Assembly (NCBI GenBank): GCA_030159075.1
Contig: BROG01000296.1
Location: forward strand, 675,001 to 739,000
Origin: Atrina japonica
Lineage: Eukaryota; Mollusca; Bivalvia; Pterioida; Pinnidae
DNA: 64,000 bases
Reading direction: 5' to 3'
Part shown: piece by piece, positions 38,682 through 50,329 of the stretch
Layout: each line of letters opens with the position of its first letter
Numbering within the stretch: the stretch's first letter is position 1
Notes under the pieces: model-generated
Databases searched by the model: none
The model's input: only the letters and a program-made list of their open reading frames with translations
What the model was told of the DNA's origin: nothing
Made by a program: the position numbers and the translations under genes

Positions 38682-38874
38682 CATGGTCAGACAAATATTT
38701 ATGATGTTGGTTTAACATTTTCTTATTCTCTTTGATGTCCATGGACATAAGTGAAAGCTGTTTGATTTGAGATTTAAGAGAATTTGGTGAATTATTTTTT
38801 TTAGAGACAGAATTTCTTGTGTTTTTAGGAATTATCAACAATTCTGAAGTTTCATTCCTCTTCAAGTTAAAAGA
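38682..38874 (-). CDS. Candidate internal coding exon, function unknown
   Basis: On the minus strand, acceptor 'cttgacttgtcttcag' is followed by 193 bp open in phase 0, ending at 'gaccatg|gtatta'. The peptide is hydrophilic and probably helical, with segments such as LKRNETSELLIIPKNTRNS and KSQIKQLSLMSMDIKENKK. It could be part of a coiled or disordered region, and I do not recognise the protein. The donor is only moderate. It runs opposite to the other exon candidates around it, so it would belong to a different gene. Alternatively it is chance in A-rich DNA. Confidence 0.3.
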
Positions 38875-38982
38875 CTGAAGACAAGTCAAGCAGCTACATA
38901 TATATAAGTGTGTTAAAATGTCATTGGAAATTACCTAAACTTACATGTGAAGACAGTAATTAAGGTAAGCTATCTACATTTA

Positions 38983-39145
38983 GTGCCTTAAAGGGGCATT
39001 AGCTGTTATTTACATTTAGGGTCTTAAAGGGGCATTAGTTGCATTCCCCCCCCAAAATCTTTCCTTTTTTTATTACGTAGATTGATATACAATTACAATA
39101 AAGAGATATACACAGGCATAAATTTTTTAAATTCCTATATACATT
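38983..39145 (-). mobile_element. K-family fragment with duplicated terminus
   Basis: 'cttaaaggggcatta' occurs twice, 34 bp apart (about 38,987 and 39,021), followed by 'gatatacacaggcataa' as in the K fragment at 5,075. The far end is missing. Confidence 0.55.
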
Positions 39146-39575
39146 GTACATTGTACATGTATTGAATTCTAGTAATTTCGGCATCGGGTAAAATTGGCAC
39201 CAAGAAATTTCGACACTTGTATGTTAAGTAACTTCGGCACTTTTTATCATCAGGTATTATCAACGCAAGAACAGGCAATATCAGCAGCTAATATTGATTA
39301 AGGTAAATCAATGAATATCGTCTGATGAATATTAATTTCTAAAAATCAAGTTTTAATGCATGATGTTGGAAGTGCCGAAAATACTTGCTGAAAAGTGCCA
39401 CAGCTACCCATGAATTTTGTGAAAATTGCTTGAGAAACCCACTTTGGCAGTTATTCACATTGCATATTATTAATTCAACCTTAATACGTGTACATGTACA
39501 TAATGTACTGGTAGATGTATATATAATACATGTACACTACAGTATAATACATATATAATACATGTATACATTGTA
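39146..39575. other. Unannotated stretch
   Basis: Contains 'taatttcggcatcggg', 'aagaaatttcgacac' and 'taacttcggcac', three related motifs that suggest a small degenerate repeat. No gene. Confidence 0.4.
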
Positions 39576-39745
39576 CAGTGGAACCTTGTATAAAGACGAC
39601 CTTGCTCAGTAGACCACCTCACATCTCAGTCTCTTGATAAATATTTATTTAGTCCCTCACTTAAGAGAGTCACCTTCACACTAATCAGACCACTTTGAGT
39701 CAGTTGTTAATAGGTGGACTTACATGTAATTGCGAGGTTCCACTG
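39576..39745 (+). mobile_element. G-like MITE, CAGT ends
   Basis: Starts 'cagtggaaccttgtataaag' and ends 'attgcgaggttccactg', with TA on both sides; 170 bp. Its right third has been amplified into the 68-bp array that follows. Confidence 0.7.
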
Positions 39746-40222
39746 TAACACCTTACTAATCAGACCACCTTTGAGTCAATCATTTAGGTGGACTTAATAG
39801 CGAGGTTCCACTGTAACACCTTACTAATCAGACCACCTTTGAGTCAATCATTTAGGTGGACTTAGTCGCGAGGTTCCACTGTAACACCTTACTAATCAGA
39901 CCACCTTTGAGTCAATCATTTAGGTGGACTTAGTCGCGAGGTTCCACTGTAACACCTTACTAATCAGACCACCTTTGAGTCAATCGTTTAGGTGGACTTA
40001 ATTGCGAGGGTCCACTGTAACACCTTACTAATCAGACCACCTTTGAGTCAATCGTTTAGGTGGACTTAATCGTGAGGGTCCACTGTAACACCTTACTAAT
40101 CAGACCACCTTTGAGTCAGTCAGTTAGGTGGTCTTAATAGCAAGGTTCCTCTGTAACACCTTACTAATCAGACCACCTTTGAGTCAGTCGTTTAGGTGGA
40201 CTTAATCGCCAGGTTCCACTGT
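39680..40222. repeat. 68-bp minisatellite derived from a MITE end, about 8 copies
   Basis: 'gaggttccactgtaacacct' recurs at 39,802, 39,870 and 39,938 and on at 68-bp spacing to 40,210. The unit also holds 'actaatcagaccacctttga' and 'aggtggactta'. It contains the terminal 'ggttccactgta' of the G-like element at 39,576, so it arose by tandem duplication of that element's end. Confidence 0.93.
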
Positions 40223-40394
40223 ATAATATGTATACATTTTGTATCTAACATATATATGTACTTATGATGTCCAAATTTATTTGGTCAGTACATTTTGTAT
40301 CCAAATCAAAAGGTAGCAGAATATACTGTCATGATTTAGGAATCAACAAGTTATTATTGCTTGTAAAATTAATATTATTATAAAGATTCTAAAA

Positions 40395-40505
40395 TCATCC
40401 ACACCTGAATTCTGACAGTGGACTTAACCGTTCTTTGAAATGGGTGACTCCAAATCTGGCTACACGGGTCAATGAGATAATTGAGTTATAACTACGAGAA
40501 ACAGT
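40395..40505 (+). mobile_element. E-family mini-element
   Basis: 'cacctgaattctgacagtgg', 'acttaaccgttctttgaaat' and 'gggtcaatgagataa' match 3,413-3,505 and the inverse of 5,580-5,680. Confidence 0.55.
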
Positions 40506-40517
40506 TGTCCACAGCTG

Positions 40518-40612
40518 TTAATTCATTCATTCACCCCTAAAGAAACATTTGGACTGGTCTAAGTCATTGATTTACAGAAGAGTCCATTGTTTTTCAGCGG
40601 TTGATGAGTTAA
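40518..40612 (-). mobile_element. C-family TTAA-type mini-element
   Basis: From 'ttaattcattcattcacccc' to 'cggttgatgagttaa', with internal 'tggactggtctaagtcattg'. The inverse orientation of 31,612. Confidence 0.75.
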
Positions 40613-40658
40613 TTGTACTATTATTAATGTCTACATATCATTCAAGCTTTATACATTG

Positions 40659-41000
<342 letters not shown>

Positions 41001-41536
41001 CATGTGTGCATCATGTAGCTAAAAGGCATATACATGTATGTAGTTCATTGTGTAACAAATGTAATTGTTGTTATAAAGTGAAAATTTAACAGGACTTGGG
41101 GATATCTGTCATGTGATCTAAGGGCTGCTAGGGGCAGTAATTACTGGTACTTCATAAATAAATGTACATTATCATGTACTTGTTAGGTGATCAACTAGAC
41201 ATCTATTTTTAGAAATAAGCTGATAAATTCACAAGGCTATGAGGATTTTGAAAAATCCACTTGATAACTTTCTTTGTGGTGTATAGATAATCAATAAAGT
41301 GAAAGAACATCGAATAATGTCATACACATGCTTGGTGTGTCTTAATCTTCTAAATCAGGTTATATACTATCAATAATTCAGCTTTACATTCCAGAAATTC
41401 CATTTATGAAACTTTGAAAAAAAGCAATATAGATGAAATTTGAATACCTTTTGAAGGAAAATTATTTTTGCCTTTTTTCCATTGAATTGAAAGTACAATG
41501 AATATTGTATGGTAATCTAAACTTGAATTACATATT

Positions 41537-41975
41537 TAGACAGTTGAGTTCCACATATGGAGTATACTTAAAGTAGCTCAGTGGTTGAGTTTCACATACA
41601 GAGTATACTTAAAGTAGCTCTGTGGTTGAGTTCCACATATGTAGTATACTTAAAGTAGCTCCGTGATTGAGTTCCACATATGTAGTATACTTAAAGAAGC
41701 TCCGTGGTTGAGTTCCACATATGTAGTATACTTAAAGTAGCTCTGTGGTTGAGTTCCACATATGTAGTATACTTAAAGTAGCTCCGTGGTTGAGTTCCAC
41801 ATATGTAGTATACTTAAAGTAGCTCCGTGGTTGAGTTCCACATATGTAGTATACTTAAAGTAGCTCTGTGGTTGAGTTCCACATATGGAGTATACTTAAA
41901 GTAGCTCCGTGGTTGAGTTCCACATACAGAGTATACATGTACTTAAAGTAGCTCAGTGGTTGAGTTCAATATATG
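41537..41975. repeat. 41-bp minisatellite, about 10 copies
   Basis: The unit joins 'gtggttgagttccacatatg' to 'tagtatacttaaagtagctc'. Units differ mainly at 'ctcc', 'ctct' and 'ctca' and at 'tgtag' versus 'tggag'. Very homogeneous in the middle. Confidence 0.95.
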
Positions 41976-42597
41976 GAGTACGAGTTCAGTTACAGAATTC
42001 CACTTGATGTGACAGTCAATACCATGGTATTTCATTAAGATCCAAATTTACATCTTAGGTATATCTAATGATATTTAGATTAACAGTTTCTCCAAGATTT
42101 AGTGTCTGACTGACAATAGAATTATTGCAAGTCATCCACTTTTAAGACTGGAAAACAGAATTAATATATATATATACATGTATTTGTATACTTGTATATA
42201 ATGATAAGAAAGCACATGAAGTAGAAACAGGTTAACACCCAGTATAATAGAAATAATGACAAGTTTAAATAGATCAGATTTATCTGCAATGTAAAAATCA
42301 CCAATTTTTGCAGTTGTGCACCAAATTTATTCCAAAGTTATTAAAGCGTCATGTACTCATGTATTTTCCCCCATTTTTTAAACAAATATCAGATTAAGTC
42401 TGAAAGCTTATGACAATGTCATCGTGCAACTTGATAATAGATTGTTTTTAACTGCAAAATGCAGAATCATTCTCAGTAAAAGGAGGGTAATTTTATTGTC
42501 AACACTGATACATCTGTTTCACAGGTCCAGTTACGAATGTTTATCAGCATTTTGTGAACAGATTTACAAAAATAATTTAAGGTGCTAAGCAATTCTG
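41976..42597. other. Unannotated stretch
   Basis: AT-rich. Nothing recognised. Confidence 0.45.
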
Positions 42598-42691
42598 TCA
42601 AGTCATAAACCCCTTAAAAACAATGAAGTCTTCTGTAAATCAGTCACTTGGGCCAGTCCAAATGTGTCTTAAGGGGTGAATGAGCTTTTAA
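42598..42691 (+). mobile_element. C-family mini-element, diverged left end
   Basis: 'caatgaagtcttctgtaaat', 'gggccagtccaaatgtgtct' and 'aaggggtgaatgagc'. The terminal TTAA is degraded on both sides. Confidence 0.65.
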
Positions 42692-43315
42692 CATGCGATC
42701 AGATGACCTTCCTTATGCATGTAGTATTTATGTTTTATATTCCACGAGTCTCAACCGAACATAAAATATTTACAACCTCATTCAAAAGAAAACAAGACAT
42801 TATTTTGGGTAATAGCTCCAAGATTTGTGCATTTATTACACAATCATATAATTTATGCACATAAAGTTTAATAATATGATATAAATGTGACACAAATGAA
42901 GTACATGTATACACATGTTAATAGTACATTTTTTTACAACTACAATAATTTGAATAAGAATACTACAGAGAAAATGTAAGCATGTTAATGCTATGGCATG
43001 TACTATGAGTGGGTGGGGGTGGAAATATTACGACTTTACGGCACAAAGTCTTGAGCCCGAAAGGTCTACTGAAAATACCTTAAAAAAAACTGTCATACTT
43101 GTGGACACAATACAAGATGTACCAGTATTCATCTGCCATAAATTTTATAAATGATATGATTGTGTTAGATAAGAATCATTGATAGTTTTAATTTTCAACC
43201 TGTAATGAATATATTTAGTAAATGTTTGCTGTTCATGAGAAATAGTAATTAAGTTGCGGATAAATTTTTGAAAACACTTTTGAAATTCATGTTTGTTTTT
43301 ATTTTGACCATACAT

Positions 43316-43346
<31 letters not shown>

Positions 43347-43576
43347 CTGAATTGTGCATTGAGCCCTATTGGGAATACATACATGTACATGTACCCAAAT
43401 CTTCTCAAAAATCATCGCTCAAATTGACAACAAAACTTGCAGACATTTTCTTTGTATATGCTTATCCAGTTTTGTCACTTTCATGTTTATAATTGGTTGA
43501 AAAAGTAGGCACCCATTGTGTACCCAATTAAACTTTGGATCCTTTTGGAAATCTCTCTCTCTCTATATATATATAT
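42692..43576. other. Unannotated stretch with two short (TA)n/(TC)n runs
   Basis: Short (TA)n at 43,319-43,345 and (TC)n(TA)n at 43,552-43,580. No exon supported. The Lys/Ile-rich frames near 43.2 kb are AT composition. Confidence 0.45.
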
Positions 43577-43665
43577 ATAGTTCTTCCCTGATATACCGCC
43601 ACCTTTTGTTTTACTTAATTTTGGTGCTATAATGGGTTTGGCAATATATCGAGGTTCACCTAATT
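43577..43665. mobile_element. H-like MITE remnant
   Basis: 'ataccgccacctttt', 'gctataatgggtttgg' and 'atatcgaggttcacc' echo the H element at 6,086, in its palindromic order. The CAGT ends are lost. Confidence 0.4.
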
Positions 43666-43766
43666 TTTAAAGTATGCTGTGTGGTCTTTTCATTGTCTAT
43701 ATTCCCTGCTGTATATCATATCCTGTTTACAACTCACTATCGTAATTGGGAGATTTTGGCCATTCT

Positions 43767-43861
43767 TTAACTCATCAACCCCTGAAAAACAGTGGACTCT
43801 TCTGGAAATCAATGATTTAGGCCAGTTCAAATGTGTCTTCAGGGGTGAATGATCGAGTTAA
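43767..43861 (+). mobile_element. C-family TTAA-type mini-element
   Basis: From 'ttaactcatcaacccctg' to 'ggggtgaatgatcgagttaa', with an extra 'atcg' near the right end. TTAA at both ends. Confidence 0.78.
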
Positions 43862-44084
43862 GTTTGGACAATCTGGACATCCTAATAAAATGGCCAAAAT
43901 TAAATTGTCCAATATATGTACAAATCAAGCCCCCCCTCCCCCATTTAGCTTTGACATATCTGGAATTTTGACTGGTCTGATTTTGACATAGTGAGAGTCC
44001 ATTGTACATTGTATATACATTACATTGCACAGCACTACTATCATTTGCAAAGCTCTCATTTGTTTTGTTTTTTTTTTAAATTTT

Positions 44085-44333
44085 GAATTGTGTTTACGCC
44101 ACACTCAAAATAGTTTCAGTTATATGGTAGCGGTCGATCTTTAATGGTGGACAGGAGTGAACCCAGTTACAATGTACCAGAGAAGAGGCCACCGGCCCTC
44201 CACAAGTAAACTGGTGAACTTTCTCATAAAATTCAACTTGAGTTCCAGTGGGGCTCGAACCTTTACTGACCAGAAGTGAGAAACTTCATGGTTCAAAGCG
44301 CAATGCTCTTTAATCACTTGGTCACGGAGGCTC
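44085..44333 (-). mobile_element. SINE-A, nearly full length
   Basis: 3' side 'tgtttacgccacactcaaaa' with 'gtttcagttatatgg'; body 'gaagaggccaccggccctcc'; head 'ggttcaaagcgcaatgctct' followed by 'cacttggtcacggagg'. Confidence 0.78.
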
Positions 44334-46446
44334 CCCACTCTATCATATAAAGAACACTACCATTATAGGAAAACTCCCAAGGTGAACTGATGGCAAAGAC
44401 TTTATTGGTCTAACAGATAATTATTGTTTGGGATGTTTCTTACTTATTGTTTACATGTACTAAAACTTTTTATTGTTTGTTTGTCTTTTCATGTATGTAA
44501 ATATCAGTCGTAAGTTATATAGCCATAAGAAATACTGTAACATATATTACCGGTAATTGATTTTAAATGGCCCCAAGCCTGTCTTTTATTTGTTTGGACA
44601 ATTACAATATAAATCAGACAATTTGTGAAATTATATTTAGCTCAGCTAAAAAAGGATGGGAGAGTGAATAGATGGGGGCTGTTTAATTTAAATAAATACT
44701 TTTTGTTAAGATCTGTGTTTGTACCGTCCATATCTGTCAGAAGTGCTTTATTTGCATATAGATATTTTCAATTTCTAGCATAAAAAACGTTCAACTATTC
44801 AGTGCAAATTTTGTTAACTGTGGCCACACCTTAAATATAATGTTTTTATATGGTAACACTGGGTAAATCATTTACAAAATTGTATAAAGATGTGGGAGTA
44901 TGTTTTGATTACTTTCAAAGACAGTAATTGTTGGAACTTTCTTCCATCCAATTTTTACCACATTCGTATGTTGCGTAATATCATTTAGGATGGGTTTAGT
45001 CATGGGCTTCATGGCCGACATTGAAAGGTAATATTTGCCAAATTTTAAGTCCAGGGCCCGCACTCTAAAACTTGAGAATATTATCGAATAGGCCTGCTTA
45101 GCCAATCAGATTAGTTATTACAGGATTAGACAGATTTGAGGTAAAAAATTTAGATTTAAGTAATTCTTAGGGTTTATGTTGCCTGGACCTGGAATTCATT
45201 ATCTTCACAAATGTTCACTTGTCATTTTTTCTTATTGTACATATATTTGAGGGGAAACTTGTGACTATATATAGACACACATGTATGTATGTATGTTTAC
45301 AAGCATTTTCTTGTTGTCTGGGCCGTACAGAATTAGTAGTCCGGGGTGTTACAAATGTTACAAAATTTGTTTACATTTGTTAATGAAACGTACACAAATG
45401 TTAGTTGGGTATCTTTATCAAGGACTCCCAAAATACGTCTTGTGTATTATCTATAAAAGATGTAGTTTATTAGCGTGATGATTTGGTAAAAATGGAAAGA
45501 CGCAGTGAGTTCAAATATTTGTATATTATTCGTTATCTTTTTATTACGTAGGCACCTTCTGTGTACCGTGTCAACAAATGACAAATATACATGGCGTTGA
45601 TTTAGAAATAAGCCCATTTGTTGTAAATATGAATATCACGGTGTTTACAACATGTAGATATCGAAATTAAGAGAAGACTGTCACTGAAATCAATTAGTTT
45701 TTCCTTTGAGATAACAGAGGATCTTTGATTGTCATCTATGCATGGGGTTGGTCTGGCGGTATTTAAGATTTAAATTCTTCCACTGTGGTATTTTTCTTTG
45801 ATAACAATGATTATACATTTTTTTTTTTACCTTCTCCCTTTTTTCAGTTTTATTCTCGGGGATTTTTGAGATAACAATCTAAAGAGGATTGAACCGTGTG
45901 TGTTTAGATTTTAGGATTTTGTGCCTATTGACAATGTTTTGTAACATTTGGTCATATACTTTGCCTTATTTTGTTATTTTTCTGTTTTTATCTAGATCCT
46001 ACCTTTTATAAACAGATGTAGAGATTATATATGATCTTTTCTTTTGTCCTTTTGTTTGCGGGGATATCGGTGATCCAATCAGAAACAAGTGATACATATT
46101 ATTCTTAACAAATGTTGTTCAAGAGCTTCGTTCTCTTTATGAAATACATTGTACTATATACCAGGAAATTTTCGCTCTCGTTTAATTTTCGCCATTTTCC
46201 AAATCCAATGAGATAATGGAATAAACTAAAAATATGCAAATCTTCCCCACCAAAACAACGAAAAAAAATTTTTTTTTATTTAAAGTTGCATGGTGTTGAT
46301 TTTTTTTTTTTTTTAAAAAGGTGAAAAAATCTTCTAAAACTTTGTTCAATTTAGACATGACACTTTTTAGATGATTTTTACTAGATCTCATACATTGTAA
46401 ATGTATTTTGGATAAAATTTTATAGGAACCAGTTTATATTCTCTGA
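44334..46446. other. Unannotated stretch, about 2.1 kb
   Basis: No shared repeat except a solo I-type end at 46,163-46,200 ('ggaaattttcgctctcg'). A strong acceptor-like 'accttctcccttttttcag' ends at 45,847, but no open segment with a donor follows it. Homopolymer A/T runs near 46,260-46,320. Confidence 0.5.
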
Positions 46447-46462
46447 ATATATATATATATAC

Positions 46463-46506
<44 letters not shown>

Positions 46507-46516
46507 TATATATACA
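46447..46516. repeat. Imperfect (TA)n microsatellite
   Basis: TA repeats with 'aca' and 'aaa' interruptions. Confidence 0.95.
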
Positions 46517-46531
46517 TACATGTATATCTTT

Positions 46532-46625
46532 TTAACCCATTTACCCCTAAAGACACATTTGGACTGACCTAAGTCATTGATTTACATTGAGTCCATTGTA
46601 TTTCAGGGGTTGATGAAGTTATTAA
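46532..46625 (-). mobile_element. C-family TTAA-type mini-element
   Basis: From 'ttaacccatttacccctaaa' to 'caggggttgatgaagtta', the inverse orientation of 31,612. Confidence 0.75.
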
Positions 46626-47345
46626 TGAATCAGTTAGGGGTAGATAACCCTTCAGGGATTTTCTGTGGCCAGTTTTGGTTCCGCATACATGACCCATTCC
46701 CAATGCAAAAATGGCTAGCATTTTCCCCAATAGTATGCAGAAATTCCCAGTTTGGAATTTCAAAATGAAGTATGAAGTACTTTCAACCAAAAGTCTCAAA
46801 TTAAGTTTTTCTGTTTTAGTTAAAATGTCATATATTTTCCAAATTTTTTGGACCCTGGACCCAGAATTTAGGAGGTACATATAGGAAATCCCTGCCCTTC
46901 CATCCTCCATCCTCTTACATGTACATCCATGAAGCAGGTACATGTATTTATTTGCATGTACACTATATACAAATATTTGTTTGTTTGTAACTCAATAACA
47001 ACATGTTTACAACACAGAGTTTCCTGGAGTAATCATATGTTATATCTTAGGGTATGGCACATTGGGTGCTGAATCTGATATTCATGCAATATTATTGAAG
47101 CGTTAAGGCAAGCATCTCTCACACTTTTTGTATACACGTTTCTATAATACCTGTACATTTACACCTGGGCTATAAATAAAATATTTGTAAAGTTGACACT
47201 AGGAGAGCAGTCCACAGTTGGTGGCCTATTATAACACAAGACTTGGCAGATTAGTATGCTTAAGAGCGACCATGATATCCTGTACATGGATTGGTAGTTC
47301 ACATGCTGTTCTCTTGTTCACCTGTTAGTCACTGAAATTTACATT

Positions 47346-47354
<9 letters not shown>
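46626..47354. other. Unannotated stretch
   Basis: No exon supported. The 124-codon minus-strand frame 46,569-46,943 overlaps the C element and has no recognised domain. Confidence 0.45.
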
Positions 47355-47388
<34 letters not shown>

Positions 47389-47392
47389 TAGA
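47355..47392. repeat. (TA)n run ending in CAGT
   Basis: The TA run is followed directly by 'cagtagaattgaaataaa', a possible solo CAGT-MITE terminus. The rest of such an element is not evident. Confidence 0.7.
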
Positions 47393-47577
47393 ATTGAAAT
47401 AAAATGATTGGGGAATGTTGTGATAATATTCGTGGATATAATTTATGAAGCTAGTGTTCCAGCGATTTCTGGGATACATTTATATGGTACATTATGTAGA
47501 TGACACCATGAGCGTGCACTTCAAGACAATTTTTTTTTCTTTATAATGATAAATCTAAAGCAAACTACAGTGAAACT

Positions 47578-47843
47578 TGAATATAACAACCTCCTTAGGG
47601 ACACAAGGAAATCGGTCTTTATAGGGAGGAGGTCTTTATATAGAGGTTGCTATGTATGCGAATGGTACTATTGGGGACAGCAAAAAATGGCCTTTGTGAC
47701 ACAAGGAAATCGGTCTTTATAGGGAGGAGGTCTTTATATAGAGGTTGCTTTGTATGCGAATGGTACTATTGGGGACAGCAAAAAATGGCCTTTGTGACCA
47801 GGTGGTCTTTATACACAGGTGGTCACTAAAGCAGGTTTAACTG
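47578..47843. mobile_element. F-like MITE with an internal 98-bp duplication
   Basis: Ends 'cagtgaaacttgaatataac' and 'agcaggtttaactg', TA-flanked on the right. The block starting 'acacaaggaaatcggtcttt' at 47,601 is repeated at 47,699 with almost no change. Without the extra copy the element would be about 168 bp, typical of its group. Confidence 0.75.
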
Positions 47844-48737
47844 TATAATAGGTCTACCAAGGTAAAGAAAGTGATACATCCGAGGTCTGTCAAAAACCAA
47901 AACAATATGGTCTATATTTCAAAACTAGGAATGCACAGGTAAAACGTGACTCCATGTATTACTGCAGCTCTAATATTTTTGTTGCCCAAAACAAGTCTGT
48001 CATCCCTGTTATAGGACTCAATTCAGACTCGTATTTGTACAAAATTTATTGTTGTGCCAGTTGACCTTGGTAGACATTAGTATAATATGGTCACCATAGT
48101 GTGATTACTTTGATATGTGAAATGTACCATGTGTGCATTTTATCTTGCTGGCACAATATATTAGTCTAGTGACTTTATGTCATTCACCTGGGGTGGTGTA
48201 TCAAGACAGGTAGTACCACTGTACCACTATGGGGCTAGTGAATTTGTCATGTGACTAATAAAGTTTGTTCCCGACTAGATCTGGTCCAACTGACTAGTGA
48301 AACCAAAATGTTAAATTTGACCCCTGCAATAATAATGAATTCTCAGTTGTTGCATTGCTGTTCCATTTGAAATGTGACCTACATGTATAGCTTATGGTAA
48401 CTGATCTTAATAAATCCTTATTAAAAGAAAATAAAAAAAAACAGTAGTATAAATCCTTCAGTTAACAGTCATGTACCATCAGTGTTAACCATCAGAATGG
48501 GGATTATCAGCCAATAAATATGATTCCACTGAATTCCAACATTTTTTTTTTCTATGAATTAAATATCCTTGTATAATTATAGTATAATTTTACATTTAAT
48601 CGTGCATGATGGAAAACATCTACAGTCGTGACACTAATGATTGCCACTATCACAAGTAATTGAGTTAAACAAATTAAATGTTTATTATTGAATTTCGATT
48701 TTTTTTTTACAAAGATTTAAAATTACATGTTGTTGCT
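47844..48737. other. Unannotated stretch
   Basis: AT-rich, possibly intronic. Nothing recognised. Confidence 0.45.
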
Positions 48738-48829
48738 TTAACTCATTGACCCCTGAAAAATATTGGACTCTTCTGTAAATCAGTGACTTTAGACCAGTCC
48801 AAATGTGTCTTTAGGGGTGAATGGGTTAA
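48738..48829 (+). mobile_element. C-family TTAA-type mini-element
   Basis: 92 bp from 'ttaactcattgacccctg' to 'aggggtgaatgggttaa', TTAA at both ends. Confidence 0.8.
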
Positions 48830-49097
48830 GTAATACTTCAACTCCCTAAATCAGGAAATTATTGTGGTCTTCTGTGGAATCACAAAAGATAAAGGCTAAA
48901 TGTGACTTTAATTATACAATTAATGAATGTGGTCAAGTTAAATACAAATTACCATTCTTTTTATTGTAATGAGTCAATAGCGACATCATTTGGTCATCAA
49001 TTATAAAACATTATCAGAAGGAATCCAGAAAGAGAAGAATAGTGACAATTTGTTTGTTTATTGTAATGGTTTACTGTGTAGGGAGCAAATTAAAAGT

Positions 49098-49247
49098 GGG
49101 GGGGGGGGGGGGGGGGGGGGGGGTGGGGGGGGGGTAACAATTTTTTTTTCATATGCAATTATATTTGAAACAATGTGTTTATGTGTTGATAATATAAGAA
49201 TTCTGCTTGTATGTGAAAGAGTAGAGCCCCCCCCCCCCCCCCCCCCC
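49098..49247. repeat. Long G tract facing a long C tract
   Basis: A 37-base G run with one T (49,098-49,134) is followed 92 bases later by a 21-base C run (49,227-49,247). The intervening sequence is not inverted. The pair can fold as a G:C hairpin, or each tract may form quadruplex or i-motif structures. The Gly/Pro open frames across it are not evidence of a gene. Confidence 0.95.
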
Positions 49248-49904
49248 ACCATGCACATCCCTCTTTGGCCCCCAGGTTCCTATGCGTATGTATTTTTTGG
49301 AGGTACAGGGTTTATTAGGATGATCATACCTGAGTAACATATCTGAGGCTTAAGTGATGACTTTTTCAACACCACAAATGACATTGAAGGTCGTGGAGGT
49401 AAAATATTTGTGTCAGTGTCACCTTCCTAAGAGCTCAGTCAGCTTCATTGTATTTTAAAGTGCTGTTGATTACCTATACAACAATTGTGTAGTAATGAAA
49501 AAAATATATACTTTATTGACACTGAAATATCATCTGAGCTACAAAGCAAGTTAAAACATTTTATTTTTAAAACGATACATTAAGAGTCGATCAAAGTAAG
49601 AATTTTAATTAAAATTTCTGTAGATGATGCTTGCTGATTAGCAGTGTCGTCAACTGAAGGCTAACAATATCAGAGCACAAAGCTCTGCAGGAATTTGAAA
49701 TATTTTACATGAGTAGATTTTTTTCATACAAGATTCTGTTTTTTTTTAAAAGAAAAATGAAAAAAAAAAAAATGACCTGGGGAACATACATGTATGCAAA
49801 GTTGTAGAGAAGAAGCCTGCTGTACTTATAGGTGGATCTAGAGGGGAAGTTACTGTTGTTGCAGCCACAGGTATGATGTTACCATATACATGTACATGTA
49901 ACTT
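49248..49904. other. Unannotated stretch
   Basis: No gene or shared repeat recognised. Confidence 0.45.
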
Positions 49905-50300
49905 GTTGCCCCAGAAGCAACATCAGTTGCTGTTTAAGTGTACAATGTATCATCTCTCCTCCCCCAGGAGCAACATGTCGCTGTTTAACTGCCTCATCTC
50001 TCCCCCAGGAGCAATATGTCTCTGTTTAAGTGTACAATGTATCATCTCTCCTCCCCCAGGAGCAACATGTCTCTGTTTAAGTGTATCATCTCTCCTCCCC
50101 CAGGAGCAAAATGTCACTGTTTAAGTGTACAATGTATCATCTCTCCTCCCCCAGGAGCAACATGTCGCTGTTTAACTGCATCATCTCTCCCCCAGCAGCA
50201 ATATGTCACTGTTTAAGTTTATCATCTCTCTCCCAGGAGCAACATGTCTCTCCCCCAGCAGCAACATGTCTCCGTTTAAGTGGATCATCTCTCCCTCGGG
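49905..50300. repeat. 44-52-bp C/T-rich minisatellite, about 8 copies
   Basis: The unit contains 'atcatctctcctcccccagg', then 'agcaacatgt' and 'ctgtttaagtgta'. Some units carry an extra 'acaatgt', and two are shortened. Every unit has a polypyrimidine-AG signal that resembles a 3' splice site on the + strand. Overlapping open frames here come from the repeat. Confidence 0.92.
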
Positions 50301-50329
50301 TATAATTTCACTGAGTAACTATACAACTT

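Noticed and set aside
46569..46943. 124-codon minus-strand frame
   Set aside because: Overlaps a C-family element; no domain and no splice context.
48990..49337. Frame with poly-Gly and poly-Pro segments
   Set aside because: Created by the long G and C tracts; no conserved flanks recognised.
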